This document shows, one piece after another, positions 6,144-14,499 of a stretch of DNA of 14,608 bases. The notes under the pieces were generated by a model. It searched no databases, was not told the origin of the DNA, and saw only the letters and a program-made list of their open reading frames with translations. The stretch's first letter is position 1, and each line of letters begins with the position of its first letter. Source of the stretch: Lachnospiraceae bacterium (lineage in GTDB: Bacteria > Bacillota > Clostridia > Lachnospirales > Anaerotignaceae). Position numbers and translations under genes: made by a program. Where the stretch lies: NCBI GenBank assembly GCA_028695945.1, contig JAQVIB010000017.1, positions 1-14,608 of the forward strand. Direction: 5' to 3'.

Positions 6144-7766
6144 TTATTCGCCTCCTTTTAGCCAAGTCTTAATAAGCTGAGCTGCAATTTCAGGGCTTTC
6201 TTCTGAAATTTCTCTCACCTTATTTTTCAACTCAATTGCTCTTTCATTGTTAAGGCTAAGAATTTGGTTTTCTCTTTCTTCCTGCTGTTTTGCCAACAGA
6301 TTTTTAAGATAAAGTTCCTGTTCTTCCTTACTGCTCATTCCAGAAATATCAACATCGAAAGCTGACTCTGCTGCAAGGGCTTCCGCTCTCTTTTTCCTTC
6401 TGTGTCTTACAACTAAAATAATTATTATTATTAAAATTAACAGTACGCCACTGGCAATTGCACCAATAATTATCCAGTTGTTTATACCCTCTACTGCAGG
6501 AACATCTTCAACTTCTGCATTAGGGTTATAGAATGGTGCAGCTACAACTGTAACTTTTGCTTCCTGCAAACTCTTTTCTATACCAACAGTGTTACCAACT
6601 AATGCAACCACATCACCATTAGAAATTTCCCCAGTATCCTTGCCGTTTATTGTTACAGAAACTGATATATCAGAAATACTTCCAGAGTCAATCTGTGCCT
6701 GCTCGGTTAACTTATTAACCAAGTAATCCACATCATACTGACTTCTGTAGTAATTTTCAGTACCATCCGCCTGCACCTGAGTGTAGGTAGGTATATCTGC
6801 ATTTGTCTCAGTTCCAGGCACACCACCTGCTGTTGCTCCATCTTTTGCAATTTCCGTTTCAAAAGACTCTTTGTTTGGTATACCCTTAGTGCTGCCTTCA
6901 ACCGGAAGTTGATTATTAATAATTTCTCTTACTTTCTTATCAACATCAACTGTAGTACGTACAGAAACCTTAACGTTGTCGGCACCATAAATAGGTGCTA
7001 ATACATTTAATACTTTAGCCCTTAAGGTGTCGTCCATATATTTTTCAAACTCAATTTTAAGCTTGTTTGCACCCTCTGCTGTATTTTGTTCCGATGTTGA
7101 AACTTCGTTGCCGTTTCCGTCCAAAACCGCAACATCTTCAAGTTCCATGTTAGGTATACTTTTAGCAACAAGTCGCTGTATGCCCTTAACCTGTTCAGTA
7201 GTAGGTGAGCCGTTGTCATTCATAATTACAACAACTGATGCTGTTGTTTTGTTTGTACTATTTTTGTCTAAAACATATTTTCTGTCCTCTGTGGAGGCAA
7301 TTGTTACTTTTGCATCTTTAACTCCGTCAAAAAGACGTATTGTAGAACCAATTCTATTTTGAAGTTCAAAAATCTTATAGCTGTTTTTCTCGAAATCTGT
7401 GCTGGTCATACTTATGTTGTCCTTAAATACATCATAAGTAAATCCGCTTTTAGGATATCCTTCATAAACCAGCTCTGCCTTAACTTGCTCAACTACAGTC
7501 TTATCCACAGAAATTGTGCCATCGCTATAATTATAAGCAACAGCCTTTTCCTGCAATACACCCATTATTTCTGATGCTTCCTGTTGGTTTAACCCAGAAA
7601 ACAAAACCTCGTAAGTCTTTTTGTTTAAATATACTGCTGTACCTATTGAAAACGCTAAAACCAAAACAGTAGCGATAATAATTATTTTTCTTAGTTTTGG
7701 ATTTACCTTATTGTACCGCTCTTTAATTTTTGACCCAATATTCTTTAACTTTTCATTCGCATTCAA
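6144..7766 (-). CDS. fliF: Flagellar MS-ring protein FliF
   Basis: FliF forms the membrane/supramembrane ring that houses the export gate and carries the rotor. The 540 residues show membrane helix 1 (about 27-47), an extracytoplasmic region with two ring-building motifs (VLFSGLNQQEASEIM near 54-68, then the YscJ/FliF-like region with RLFDGVKDAKVTIA) and a beta-collar segment. Membrane helix 2 (about 431-453) follows, then a cytoplasmic tail ending in ESPEIAAQLIKTWLKGGE, the FliG-binding sequence. The start is TTG at 7766. No ATG lies upstream in frame, and the next in-frame ATG would remove helix 1. The ribosome binding site is weak (TGGGG about 7 nt upstream). fliE ends 68 nt upstream, the largest gap in the cluster. 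Confidence 0.96.
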   Translation of the reverse strand: MNANEKLKNIGSKIKERYNKVNPKLRKIIIIATVLVLAFSIGTAVYLNKKTYEVLFSGLNQQEASEIMGVLQEKAVAYNYSDGTISVDKTVVEQVKAELVYEGYPKSGFTYDVFKDNISMTSTDFEKNSYKIFELQNRIGSTIRLFDGVKDAKVTIASTEDRKYVLDKNSTNKTTASVVVIMNDNGSPTTEQVKGIQRLVAKSIPNMELEDVAVLDGNGNEVSTSEQNTAEGANKLKIEFEKYMDDTLRAKVLNVLAPIYGADNVKVSVRTTVDVDKKVREIINNQLPVEGSTKGIPNKESFETEIAKDGATAGGVPGTETNADIPTYTQVQADGTENYYRSQYDVDYLVNKLTEQAQIDSGSISDISVSVTINGKDTGEISNGDVVALVGNTVGIEKSLQEAKVTVVAAPFYNPNAEVEDVPAVEGINNWIIIGAIASGVLLILIIIIILVVRHRRKKRAEALAAESAFDVDISGMSSKEEQELYLKNLLAKQQEERENQILSLNNERAIELKNKVREISEESPEIAAQLIKTWLKGGE

Positions 7767-7834
7767 AACAAAACCCCATTTAACTTTGAATTATTAGAAA
7801 TAACCTTCCATTGCTGTTATGTATATAAATATCT

Positions 7835-8134
7835 TTATAAGTTCAACTTTATTAGTTCATTATACGCATTCAAAGCTTTATCTCTAAGCTGAACCAATAA
7901 ATCTACAGAAATTTGTGCTTTTGATGCAGCAATAGTTATGTCATGTGTATTGTCAGTCTGTCCCGTTGCAAATAAATATTGTTCTTTTGCTAAATCATCT
8001 TCTGTGTTTTTAACGTTAGCAATAGCCTCTTCAAAAATATTTTTAAAACTAACTGTATTGTCCGTCTTGGATGTTTCCTTAACGCTTGCCAAATCTTTCA
8101 ATGCATCCAATCGCTGAATTGGTACTATGTTCAA
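7835..8134 (-). CDS. fliE: Flagellar hook-basal body protein FliE
   Basis: FliE is the small adaptor between the MS ring/export gate and the proximal rod, and one of the first proteins exported. Its 99 residues match the family length. The conserved C-terminal half is present: ITIAASKAQISVDLLVQLRD and KALNAYNELIKL. The first half contains FKNIFEEAIANVKNTEDD, another family feature. The start codon is TTG at 8134, with a good GGAGGG site 6 nt upstream (TTGGAGGGATTAGA then TTG). flgC ends 36 nt before it. Confidence 0.94.
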   Translation of the reverse strand: MNIVPIQRLDALKDLASVKETSKTDNTVSFKNIFEEAIANVKNTEDDLAKEQYLFATGQTDNTHDITIAASKAQISVDLLVQLRDKALNAYNELIKLNL

Positions 8135-8170
8135 TCTAATCCCTCCAATTTATGTTCCACTATGCAAACT

Positions 8171-8614
8171 TTACTTACCTATTTCAAGGCCCTTTGTTGC
8201 CATACTTTTTATAGCATTAAATGCTGTAACATTGGCATCGTAGGCTCTTGTTGCCTCCATACTGTCTACTGTTTCTTTCAATAAATCCACATTAGGCATA
8301 CGCACATAACCATTTTCATCTGCATCTGGGTGTGCCGGATTATAAACCATTTTAAAATCTCTTGTATCCTCTACAATTTGTGATACCCTAACGCCTTTTT
8401 GCTGGGCTGCACCTTGTCCTCTTGCTCGGTTAAAAACTGCCTGAAAGCTTGATTGCTGAATAGGTTCAAAAACAACCATTTTTCTTCTGTATGGTTCTCC
8501 GCTTTCCGTTCTTGTAGTGCTAACATTTGCAATGTTTTCCGAAGCAATGTCAAGACGCATTCTTTGTGCTGTTAAAGCTGACCCACTAATGTTCATAGCA
8601 CTTAAAAAAGCCAT
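8171..8614 (-). CDS. flgC: Flagellar proximal rod protein FlgC
   Basis: FlgC is a proximal-rod subunit exported through the basal body. The 147 residues begin MAFLSAMNISGSALTAQRMR and continue with LDIASENIANVSTTRT, the N-terminal rod/hook signature. They end with the C-terminal heptad-rich NVDLLKETVDSMEATRAYDANVTAF-type helix shared by axial proteins (key residues: VD..KE..D...A.RAY.AN). The ATG at 8614 is preceded by AAGAGGAGG at 6-7 nt. The gene starts 13 nt after the flgB stop, with the ribosome binding site in that gap. Confidence 0.96.
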   Translation of the reverse strand: MAFLSAMNISGSALTAQRMRLDIASENIANVSTTRTESGEPYRRKMVVFEPIQQSSFQAVFNRARGQGAAQQKGVRVSQIVEDTRDFKMVYNPAHPDADENGYVRMPNVDLLKETVDSMEATRAYDANVTAFNAIKSMATKGLEIGK

Positions 8615-8627
8615 ATATATCCTCCTC

Positions 8628-8987
8628 TTATCTAATCACACTTTTAAGTCTTGCTAGGTCATCAGTAATGCTTCTTAGTGCATACTGATATTGTATTGTT
8701 GTGCTTGCAAGTTCAACCTCTTCAACATCAACATTAACATTGTTTCCATCCAATTTCGTACTTTCGTTTTCTTTTGTTTCAACACGAATTCTGCTGTTTC
8801 TAATGCCATTTCTTATTTCAGATGCCTTCCCGTTATGTAGCTTTTGCCTTAGTTCATCTTGAAATGTGACATATTGTGCTTTATATCCCGGTGTTGTACT
8901 GTTAGCTATATTGTTCATCGTTGCTTTTTGTTTTTCCCACAAATAGTCCGCCATTTTCTCAGCAGTATATACTGAATTACTAAACAA
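8628..8987 (-). CDS. flgB: Flagellar proximal rod protein FlgB
   Basis: FlgB is the first gene of the cluster and encodes a proximal-rod subunit. Its 119 residues carry the rod signature NNIANSTTPGYKAQYVTFQ near 22-40 and a C-terminal axial-protein helix with VDVEEVELASTTIQYQYALR. The start codon is TTG at 8987, with a strong GGGAGGAAG ribosome binding site just upstream. No usable ATG exists nearby: the next one would remove the N-terminal helix needed for assembly. Two candidate promoters lie 130-210 nt upstream. Confidence 0.95.
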   Translation of the reverse strand: MFSNSVYTAEKMADYLWEKQKATMNNIANSTTPGYKAQYVTFQDELRQKLHNGKASEIRNGIRNSRIRVETKENESTKLDGNNVNVDVEEVELASTTIQYQYALRSITDDLARLKSVIR

Positions 8988-9113
8988 TTTCTTCTTCCTC
9001 CCTTAGTTGAAATTTTATTATTGTATAAATATTAATTTATTTATATGCCATAGTTAAAAATACATATGTTACCAAAGATTATTATTCTAACATTAACTAT
9101 TATATCTAACCAC

Positions 9114-9142
9114 ATTATATTTAAAAAAGCAACAAAAATCAA
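9114..9142 (-). promoter_or_regulatory. Sigma-A-like promoter (proximal) for flgB-fliJ
   Basis: The minus strand reads TTGATT (9137-9142), a 17-nt spacer, then a perfect TATAAT (9114-9119). Transcription would start near 9107, giving a leader of about 120 nt. A second TATAAT lies 14 bp further on but lacks a -35 at the right distance. This is the best promoter match in the window. Confidence 0.65.
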
Positions 9143-9170
9143 TATTTGTTGACATCTTAAATCAATATTT
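9136..9170. repeat. Direct repeat AAATCAATATTT, two copies 23 bp apart
   Basis: The 12-bp sequence AAATCAATATTT occurs at 9136-9147 and again at 9159-9170. The first copy overlaps the -35 of the proximal promoter and the second overlaps the -10 of the distal promoter. The spacing is close to two helical turns. This would suit a paired regulator site; no known regulator is recognised. Confidence 0.5.
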
Positions 9171-9195
9171 TACAGCATTTTATTGAAAAAAACAA
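9167..9195 (-). promoter_or_regulatory. Sigma-A-like promoter (distal) for flgB-fliJ
   Basis: The minus strand reads TTGTTT (9190-9195), a 17-nt spacer, then TAAAAT (9167-9172). It lies 53 bp upstream of the proximal promoter in the same direction. The match is weaker and the region is A/T-rich, so chance is possible. Confidence 0.4.
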
Positions 9196-9277
9196 TATTA
9201 TGGGTAATATATTTTCAAAAGCATACGCTAGAATTACTTACCATTGTCCTAATTAATGCTAATATCTTGTATTTACC

Positions 9278-9309
9278 AAAAAAAAGAAGAGTGACCAAAG
9301 TCACCCCTC
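9278..9309 (-). terminator. Rho-independent terminator after the SLH protein gene
   Basis: The minus-strand RNA forms a 10-bp stem GAGGGGUGAC / GUCACUCUUC (three G-U pairs) with a UUUG loop, followed by eight U residues. It starts about 20 nt after the SLH-gene stop. It separates the surface-protein transcript from the flagellar transcript. Confidence 0.93.
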
Positions 9310-9330
9310 TTAAAATCTAATTTTATTTTG

Positions 9331-12300
9331 TTATTGCTCTTTGTAGAATTCTGCTACCCATCCTGGTCCAACAGTACCATCTTGGTAAGTTACGCTATTC
9401 TTAAATGTAAGCTTAAGTGCACCAGCTATATTTGTGCTGGAATCTGTAAGCGGCTTATCAAATATAATAGTATCGTTGTTATATGCCTTGTTAAAGTTTA
9501 TTACAATAGTTTTAATTGCCCCACCCGTCTCGGCATATGAAGCAAGTGAAACTCCTTCAGCAGAGGTTTGAAGGAACTCTTGAAATTTAGCTAGTGTTAA
9601 TGGATGAAGTTCCAAATTGTTATCGCCACTTGTTCCCTCTGAAAGAATATAGAACATAGCTTCAGAGAAGGTAATACTAACAGTACCACCATATGGGCTT
9701 CCACCTGATGTATCAGATTTAATAGCTGTATCTAGCTCAACCGAAGGTGGTGTTGTGTCAGCAGGTGTAATATTTGGTACTTCCTTAATCAGTGAATCTC
9801 CACCGCCAAGTTTGCTTTTTGCCACCGCATAGAAATTGTAGTAAGCATTTCTTTCAAGATTTTTCATTGTTATGGTAACTGTTGCATTAGTTGCGTTAGT
9901 TGCAACCGTTGCACTTCCCGATCCATAGTCTATAGGCTTATATTCAGCAGTTTCACCCCTTGTTCTAATAATCTCCGGAGTAATAGTTGCCATACCTGGT
10001 GATGACTGTTTGTTATAAACAATCCAATCTACTTCCGCCGCTTTATCAAGTGTTATCTTAACTGTTGAGGTTGTTTCATTTTTTGCAATTATAACTGCAT
10101 CTATCATTACAGGCGGACTTATCTGCTTTGTTTTAAAATCGAAAGTTGTCATCTCTCCAAGTTCTGGAGGAGTTCCCTTTAAAAAGCAGAATATTGTGTA
10201 ATCTGTCTCTGGTTTTAGCCCATCAATCTGGAATAAAAATTCCGTATCACCGCTAGTTATAGAGAAACTTCCTGTTACGCTGCCCTGTGGCTTCAAAACA
10301 CCATTAAGTATATCCAACTTATTAGGGTTGCTTACAACACCCTTTGGTGCAATAAGGTAGTAGAACGTACCTTTTCTGGTTGTTCTAACTAATGGGCTTA
10401 CAAATGTATCTGCTGTTACGCCACCATCTATAACCCTTGGATACCCAAGAATAAATTCAGGTATAACAGTATCTGTGAAGCTTGCCATAAGCTCAAATAC
10501 TCTTGGATAGTTAACAATTACTGCCCCTTCTGCTATACCAAGGTCAAGGTTTCCAATAGGGTTACTTGCAATAGTTCCAAGGTTTGTACGTGAACCTGCA
10601 ACACACTGTATTTTAATTTTAACGGTTTTGTCCCATCCGTCACGATCCCCATTTCCGTTAATTTTAATAATTTTAATACCATATTCTTCATTTTTAAGCT
10701 GATTAAATCTTTCAAAAGTAAAGTCAGGCTGCCCTAGAATCTTTCTATCTATCATGTAATGAAGAGTAATTGCCTCGTTTTGCATAACAAGCGGTGTATA
10801 AGCTGAACCTGAGGTATTAATATTTTCAAACACACCTGCTTGGTTCTTTTTGTAAAGCTCAAATTCAATTGTTTGATTAGATTCAAAAATAATATCAAAC
10901 AATACGCTGTCTGCCGTTTGTACCTCCTGCGGATTTACTTCGAATGTCATATCCATTTCTGCTGGAGCAACAGATTTCACCAATTCTACCGTAGGTGAAA
11001 CCGTTTTGAACTGTGGTAAAACAGTTTTAAGGCTCATTTTGTTATTTGATGTATCCCCAATATAGTTAAGTTCAAACTCGTATGTATTTCCGCTGTTTAG
11101 TTTTATACATTCACTAGGGAATATAACAACCGTTGCACTCTCTTGAATTTCAACCCTAACCTTTGAGTAATCAATCTCCACAGGGGTTCTCTTTAATGCT
11201 GACATATCGTAAAGTACAATATTATATGGAAGTGTTGATTCGTTCATTGTATTATTAATTTTTGTATCAAGAACTTCCTCGCTAAAGCGAATACGTACTT
11301 CACTTTTTACAATTGGCTCGCCTTCTATTGTTTCTTCAAATTCAACTGTTGCTGTTGGCGTTGTATAGTCAGCTGTTTTAACATAAATTTTCTTTACAGC
11401 AGAATTATTTCCAGAGGCATCCTGTGCTACAAGGTACAAATCGTAACCAGTTTGCTCTGCCAAACCAGAAATATTAAGTGAAGCTTCTATATTTTCCTTC
11501 ACAGTTGTTTTGCCACTTTTAAATGCGTTGTTTCCGCTTATAACCTGTCTTATTGCCTCTGGGCTATCTAAAGCTGGAGAGTCTGATGAACCCGTTGGAG
11601 GTTTAGGGAAAACTGCACCTCTTTTAGTAAGTACGTAATAAACATTTCCAGCCTCACTTACTCTTAAAAGAACCTCAACAGTTTTATCCGTAATTTCACC
11701 AACAACTGGATATCCGTCTGAAAATTCCGGTGGTGTCATATCTGGTGTTTTAAACTTAATAACAGATATTTTTGATGTATTATGTGTATCTGCAAGAAGA
11801 ATATAAAATTCATATTCTGTAAGTTCCTGAAGCCCTTCGGCATGTATGGTGTTCTCTATATTTTTAGGGAAATTTGCTACCTTACCCAAACTTACAGCAC
11901 CAGCAACCGTCTGACCTTTTAATGCAACTTCTGTTGGAGCAACACTGCCCTTAGGAAGAATTGCCCAATACCCTTCACAATTTTTTGTAGTTGCTACAAG
12001 TACATCCACAGAATCGTTTTTAACGTAAGCTATTTTGGGATATGTATCTAAAAATCTTGGCTTCGCAGGAATATATAATTTTTTAATGGTGGAAATATTT
12101 CCAGTATTGTCCTGTGCAGCCACATACAAATCGTATGCCATTGTTTCCTTAATACCCGATATTGCAATTGTTCCTTCTGTGTCAGCTTGTGTTTTCGCAC
12201 TTTTTGCTTTAAGCGTTGCATTTTTACCATTTACTACTTGGTTTTTAGCTTCTTCACTATCTAATGAGGCTGAAAAAGCACTTCCCGATGTAGTAGTTGT

Positions 12301-14499
12301 ACCAATTGGGAATGGCGTATCCTCAGGGTATAATGCACAAAAAACGGTTGCTTCCTCATTAACCCTATATTTTACATCTACAGCGGTATCAGTTTTTCCA
12401 GTTTCCATGTAAGGATACCCTGTTACAAAAACAGGTGCTGTAGTGTCTTTGGTTGTTATATCCAGTTTAGTAACTGATGACTCCGTAGCATCATCCATTG
12501 CCACGATGTAAATTTCATAACTTGCCAATTCTTTTAAGCCTGAAATTGTAAGTGTTCGCTCTTTATATTTATCATCAACACTTACCTTCCCCTTTTGAAG
12601 ATAGCCAAAAAGATTCTGTTTTTTAAGATCTGCCGCTGTTGGCACAGTATGATTCCCTTTTGGGAAAATTGCCCAATATAAAGTACTGTCATCTTTAGTT
12701 GTAACATATGCAATGTCTACAGATGTATTCTTCAAATCACTTACCTTTGGATAACCTGAAACAAACCCTGTTTTAGCACTATCTACAGTAGTAAAGTTTT
12801 CTGTCTTTTTCTTACTTTTTTCTTTTTTATCGTCTACAATAACAGATGAAATAGTATATTCTGTATCAGTTTTCAACCCTGATATTTTAACTGAATATTC
12901 TTTTGATGAATCAACCGTCATGCTTCCGCTTTTTACTATCTGTACGTTGTTTTTGCTTGCAGCTATAATATCATCAGGATCTATTTTACCTGCATCGTAC
13001 AAACTTGCAACCCAGTAAAGTGTTGCAGGCTTGTTAACCTTGTATACAACTGTTGCATCCGCTACGCCAATATCCTTAGCCTTAGGATAGCCTGATATAA
13101 TAATTGGGGCAGAAGATGATTCCTCGGCATCATTGCTATCCATATTAACACCTGCAATTTTTGCTTTAAGACCTGGTCTTATTTCAACTTCTTCAGGAAT
13201 CATTTCTGTTGATACACCAGGTCCATTTACTTTAAGATAGCCAACTTCACCTGTTCCAGTTATAGTAGAAGCAACGTCAACAAGCAATTGGTCTACATAT
13301 GTATCTTCTTGAAGATAAACCGTGCTGTCTGCACCAAGTTCGTCCACAACAAGCTTATCTATGTCACCTGAATTAATTGAAACATAGTTTTTAGCACCCT
13401 TAACTGTAACACTTTCAAAGTCTCCTGAAAGCTGTAAAGCAGTACCTTCTGGTCCTGCAAGTTCAACATTGTGGAATCCTCCATCTCTGTTGGAAAGTTC
13501 CTCAAGAAAAGCATTTGCCGAAACCCTTACGTTGGAAACAGTGGAATCTCCACTTATTTTAACGGTTTTAGGCTTGCCGTTTTTTCCTGCAATAATCATG
13601 TCTGATATGTAGGAATCTTTAATGTTTATACTGCTTTTTCCTTCATAACTTTCACCTGTTCCGCTTATAATAACCTGTCCAAGAACGCTGACATTGTCAA
13701 GGTAAATCTGACCCAATCCTACGCCTTCTGTTATGTAAAGGTCTCCAGTTATAACAGTATTTTTCAAAGTTACGTTAGACTCTGAAATTGTAACATTACC
13801 CTTGTGATAGCCTAATGTTTTATCTGTAGCCACATTTATAACTTCACCCAAAGCATCTGACATAACCTTTGCCACTTCTCCACGAGTTATGCTTTTTTGA
13901 GGTTTGAATGTACTGTCCTTATATCCGGAAATGTAGCCTTTTTGAGTAGCTGTATTAATATAACCTCTACTCCAGTTTTGAATTGAGCGGCTATCTTCAA
14001 ACTTAAAGTTTTCGCCTTGCTTTTGGTCTACGTTAAGGTTTCTGCAAAGAACGGCAATGGCTTCTTCTCTTGTAAGCTTGCTTGTTGCATAAGAATTTCC
14101 CTTGCCGTCACCAACCAAATATCCTTGATTATATGCGGTATTCACATCATCCGCATACCATTCGGTTCCTTCAATATCCTTAAATGCATTTCCACTTGCA
14201 GGAGTATATCCGAAAGCCCTGTTAACAATCGAAACGAACTCTGCACGTGTAATATCCCTGTCAGGATTTAAATTTCCTTTTAAATCGCCACGAATAAGAC
14301 CTCTGTCGTACAAATTAAGCATATATGCTTTAGCCCAGTGATTGTCAACACCCAAGTCTGGTTCTGCCGCTTCAACGGGTGTTGTTCCAAAATTAAAAAA
14401 TGGTATTGATGGTACGCTTGAAAGCACCATACTTGCTGTTAACAGTGCAGCCACACTTTTCTTTGACACTTTTGAAAGTGATTTTTTAAAAGATGTCAT
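9331..14499 (-). CDS. Large secreted SLH-domain surface (S-layer-type) protein with beta-solenoid and Fn3-like repeats
   Basis: This predicted cell-wall surface protein has 1722 residues. It begins with a signal peptide (1-44, charged start, hydrophobic core near 16-30, likely cut VEA|AEP). Three SLH domains follow (about 46-98, 104-158, 165-222) with ITRAEF, LTREEA and ITRGEV, the motifs that bind pyruvylated secondary cell-wall polymer. Next is a beta-solenoid of short strands (about 232-428), then five Fn3-like repeats each opening with a 'GYP' or 'TYP' motif (about 465-1042). An Ig-like module with VRIRFSEEV follows (about 1048-1165), then a mixed region (1166-1345) and two further Fn3-like repeats (about 1346-1578). 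The C-terminal Ig-like module has VSITFSEAMF (about 1586-1722). The ATG at 14499 has AGGAGG 10 nt upstream; a TTG at 14544 lacks a proper site. No catalytic motif was recognised. A structural or adhesive role is inferred. It has its own terminator, so it is not in the flagellar operon. Confidence 0.93.
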   Translation of the reverse strand: MTSFKKSLSKVSKKSVAALLTASMVLSSVPSIPFFNFGTTPVEAAEPDLGVDNHWAKAYMLNLYDRGLIRGDLKGNLNPDRDITRAEFVSIVNRAFGYTPASGNAFKDIEGTEWYADDVNTAYNQGYLVGDGKGNSYATSKLTREEAIAVLCRNLNVDQKQGENFKFEDSRSIQNWSRGYINTATQKGYISGYKDSTFKPQKSITRGEVAKVMSDALGEVINVATDKTLGYHKGNVTISESNVTLKNTVITGDLYITEGVGLGQIYLDNVSVLGQVIISGTGESYEGKSSINIKDSYISDMIIAGKNGKPKTVKISGDSTVSNVRVSANAFLEELSNRDGGFHNVELAGPEGTALQLSGDFESVTVKGAKNYVSINSGDIDKLVVDELGADSTVYLQEDTYVDQLLVDVASTITGTGEVGYLKVNGPGVSTEMIPEEVEIRPGLKAKIAGVNMDSNDAEESSSAPIIISGYPKAKDIGVADATVVYKVNKPATLYWVASLYDAGKIDPDDIIAASKNNVQIVKSGSMTVDSSKEYSVKISGLKTDTEYTISSVIVDDKKEKSKKKTENFTTVDSAKTGFVSGYPKVSDLKNTSVDIAYVTTKDDSTLYWAIFPKGNHTVPTAADLKKQNLFGYLQKGKVSVDDKYKERTLTISGLKELASYEIYIVAMDDATESSVTKLDITTKDTTAPVFVTGYPYMETGKTDTAVDVKYRVNEEATVFCALYPEDTPFPIGTTTTSGSAFSASLDSEEAKNQVVNGKNATLKAKSAKTQADTEGTIAISGIKETMAYDLYVAAQDNTGNISTIKKLYIPAKPRFLDTYPKIAYVKNDSVDVLVATTKNCEGYWAILPKGSVAPTEVALKGQTVAGAVSLGKVANFPKNIENTIHAEGLQELTEYEFYILLADTHNTSKISVIKFKTPDMTPPEFSDGYPVVGEITDKTVEVLLRVSEAGNVYYVLTKRGAVFPKPPTGSSDSPALDSPEAIRQVISGNNAFKSGKTTVKENIEASLNISGLAEQTGYDLYLVAQDASGNNSAVKKIYVKTADYTTPTATVEFEETIEGEPIVKSEVRIRFSEEVLDTKINNTMNESTLPYNIVLYDMSALKRTPVEIDYSKVRVEIQESATVVIFPSECIKLNSGNTYEFELNYIGDTSNNKMSLKTVLPQFKTVSPTVELVKSVAPAEMDMTFEVNPQEVQTADSVLFDIIFESNQTIEFELYKKNQAGVFENINTSGSAYTPLVMQNEAITLHYMIDRKILGQPDFTFERFNQLKNEEYGIKIIKINGNGDRDGWDKTVKIKIQCVAGSRTNLGTIASNPIGNLDLGIAEGAVIVNYPRVFELMASFTDTVIPEFILGYPRVIDGGVTADTFVSPLVRTTRKGTFYYLIAPKGVVSNPNKLDILNGVLKPQGSVTGSFSITSGDTEFLFQIDGLKPETDYTIFCFLKGTPPELGEMTTFDFKTKQISPPVMIDAVIIAKNETTSTVKITLDKAAEVDWIVYNKQSSPGMATITPEIIRTRGETAEYKPIDYGSGSATVATNATNATVTITMKNLERNAYYNFYAVAKSKLGGGDSLIKEVPNITPADTTPPSVELDTAIKSDTSGGSPYGGTVSITFSEAMFYILSEGTSGDNNLELHPLTLAKFQEFLQTSAEGVSLASYAETGGAIKTIVINFNKAYNNDTIIFDKPLTDSSTNIAGALKLTFKNSVTYQDGTVGPGWVAEFYKEQ
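11374..13107 (-). repeat. Five Fn3-like 'GYP' repeats in the SLH protein, with A-B-A-B order
   Basis: Five diverged repeats of about 105-125 residues cover residues 465-1042. Repeats 2 and 4 share YWAI.PKG....PT and an 'LxELxxYExYI' strand. Repeats 3 and 5 share a longer insert around LDS.EA..QV..G.NA and DLY.VAQD..GN.S..KK.Y. The pattern suggests duplication of a two-repeat block (A-B), seen at protein level; the DNA has diverged too far for recent duplication. Confidence 0.75.

Larger units (their letters stand above)
8988..9277 (-). other. A/T-rich control region ahead of the flagellar cluster
   Basis: This non-coding stretch lies between the SLH-gene terminator and flgB. It carries two tandem sigma-A-like promoters and a 12-bp direct repeat (listed separately), then about 120 nt of untranslated leader without a recognisable aptamer. 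In particular the GACGCAAAGC core of the c-di-GMP-I class is absent. Confidence 0.7.

Noticed and set aside
5023..6165. Longer FliG starting at 6165
   Set aside because: It would place the AGGAGG ribosome binding site inside the coding region and overlap fliF; the ATG at 6141 is correctly spaced from that site.
9025..9040. Inverted repeat ATAAAT-ATTA-ATTTAT in the flgB leader, considered as an invertible flagellar switch or operator
   Set aside because: It is short and purely A/T in A/T-rich DNA, with no partner repeat further away of the kind used by recombinase-driven switches.
9149..9172. Plus-strand TTGACA as a promoter -35
   Set aside because: No acceptable -10 follows at 16-18 bp, and no plus-strand gene lies downstream.
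8988..9277. A c-di-GMP riboswitch before flgB, as in Clostridioides difficile
   Set aside because: I looked for the GACGCAAAGC core and the GAAA-capped hairpin on the minus strand and found neither.
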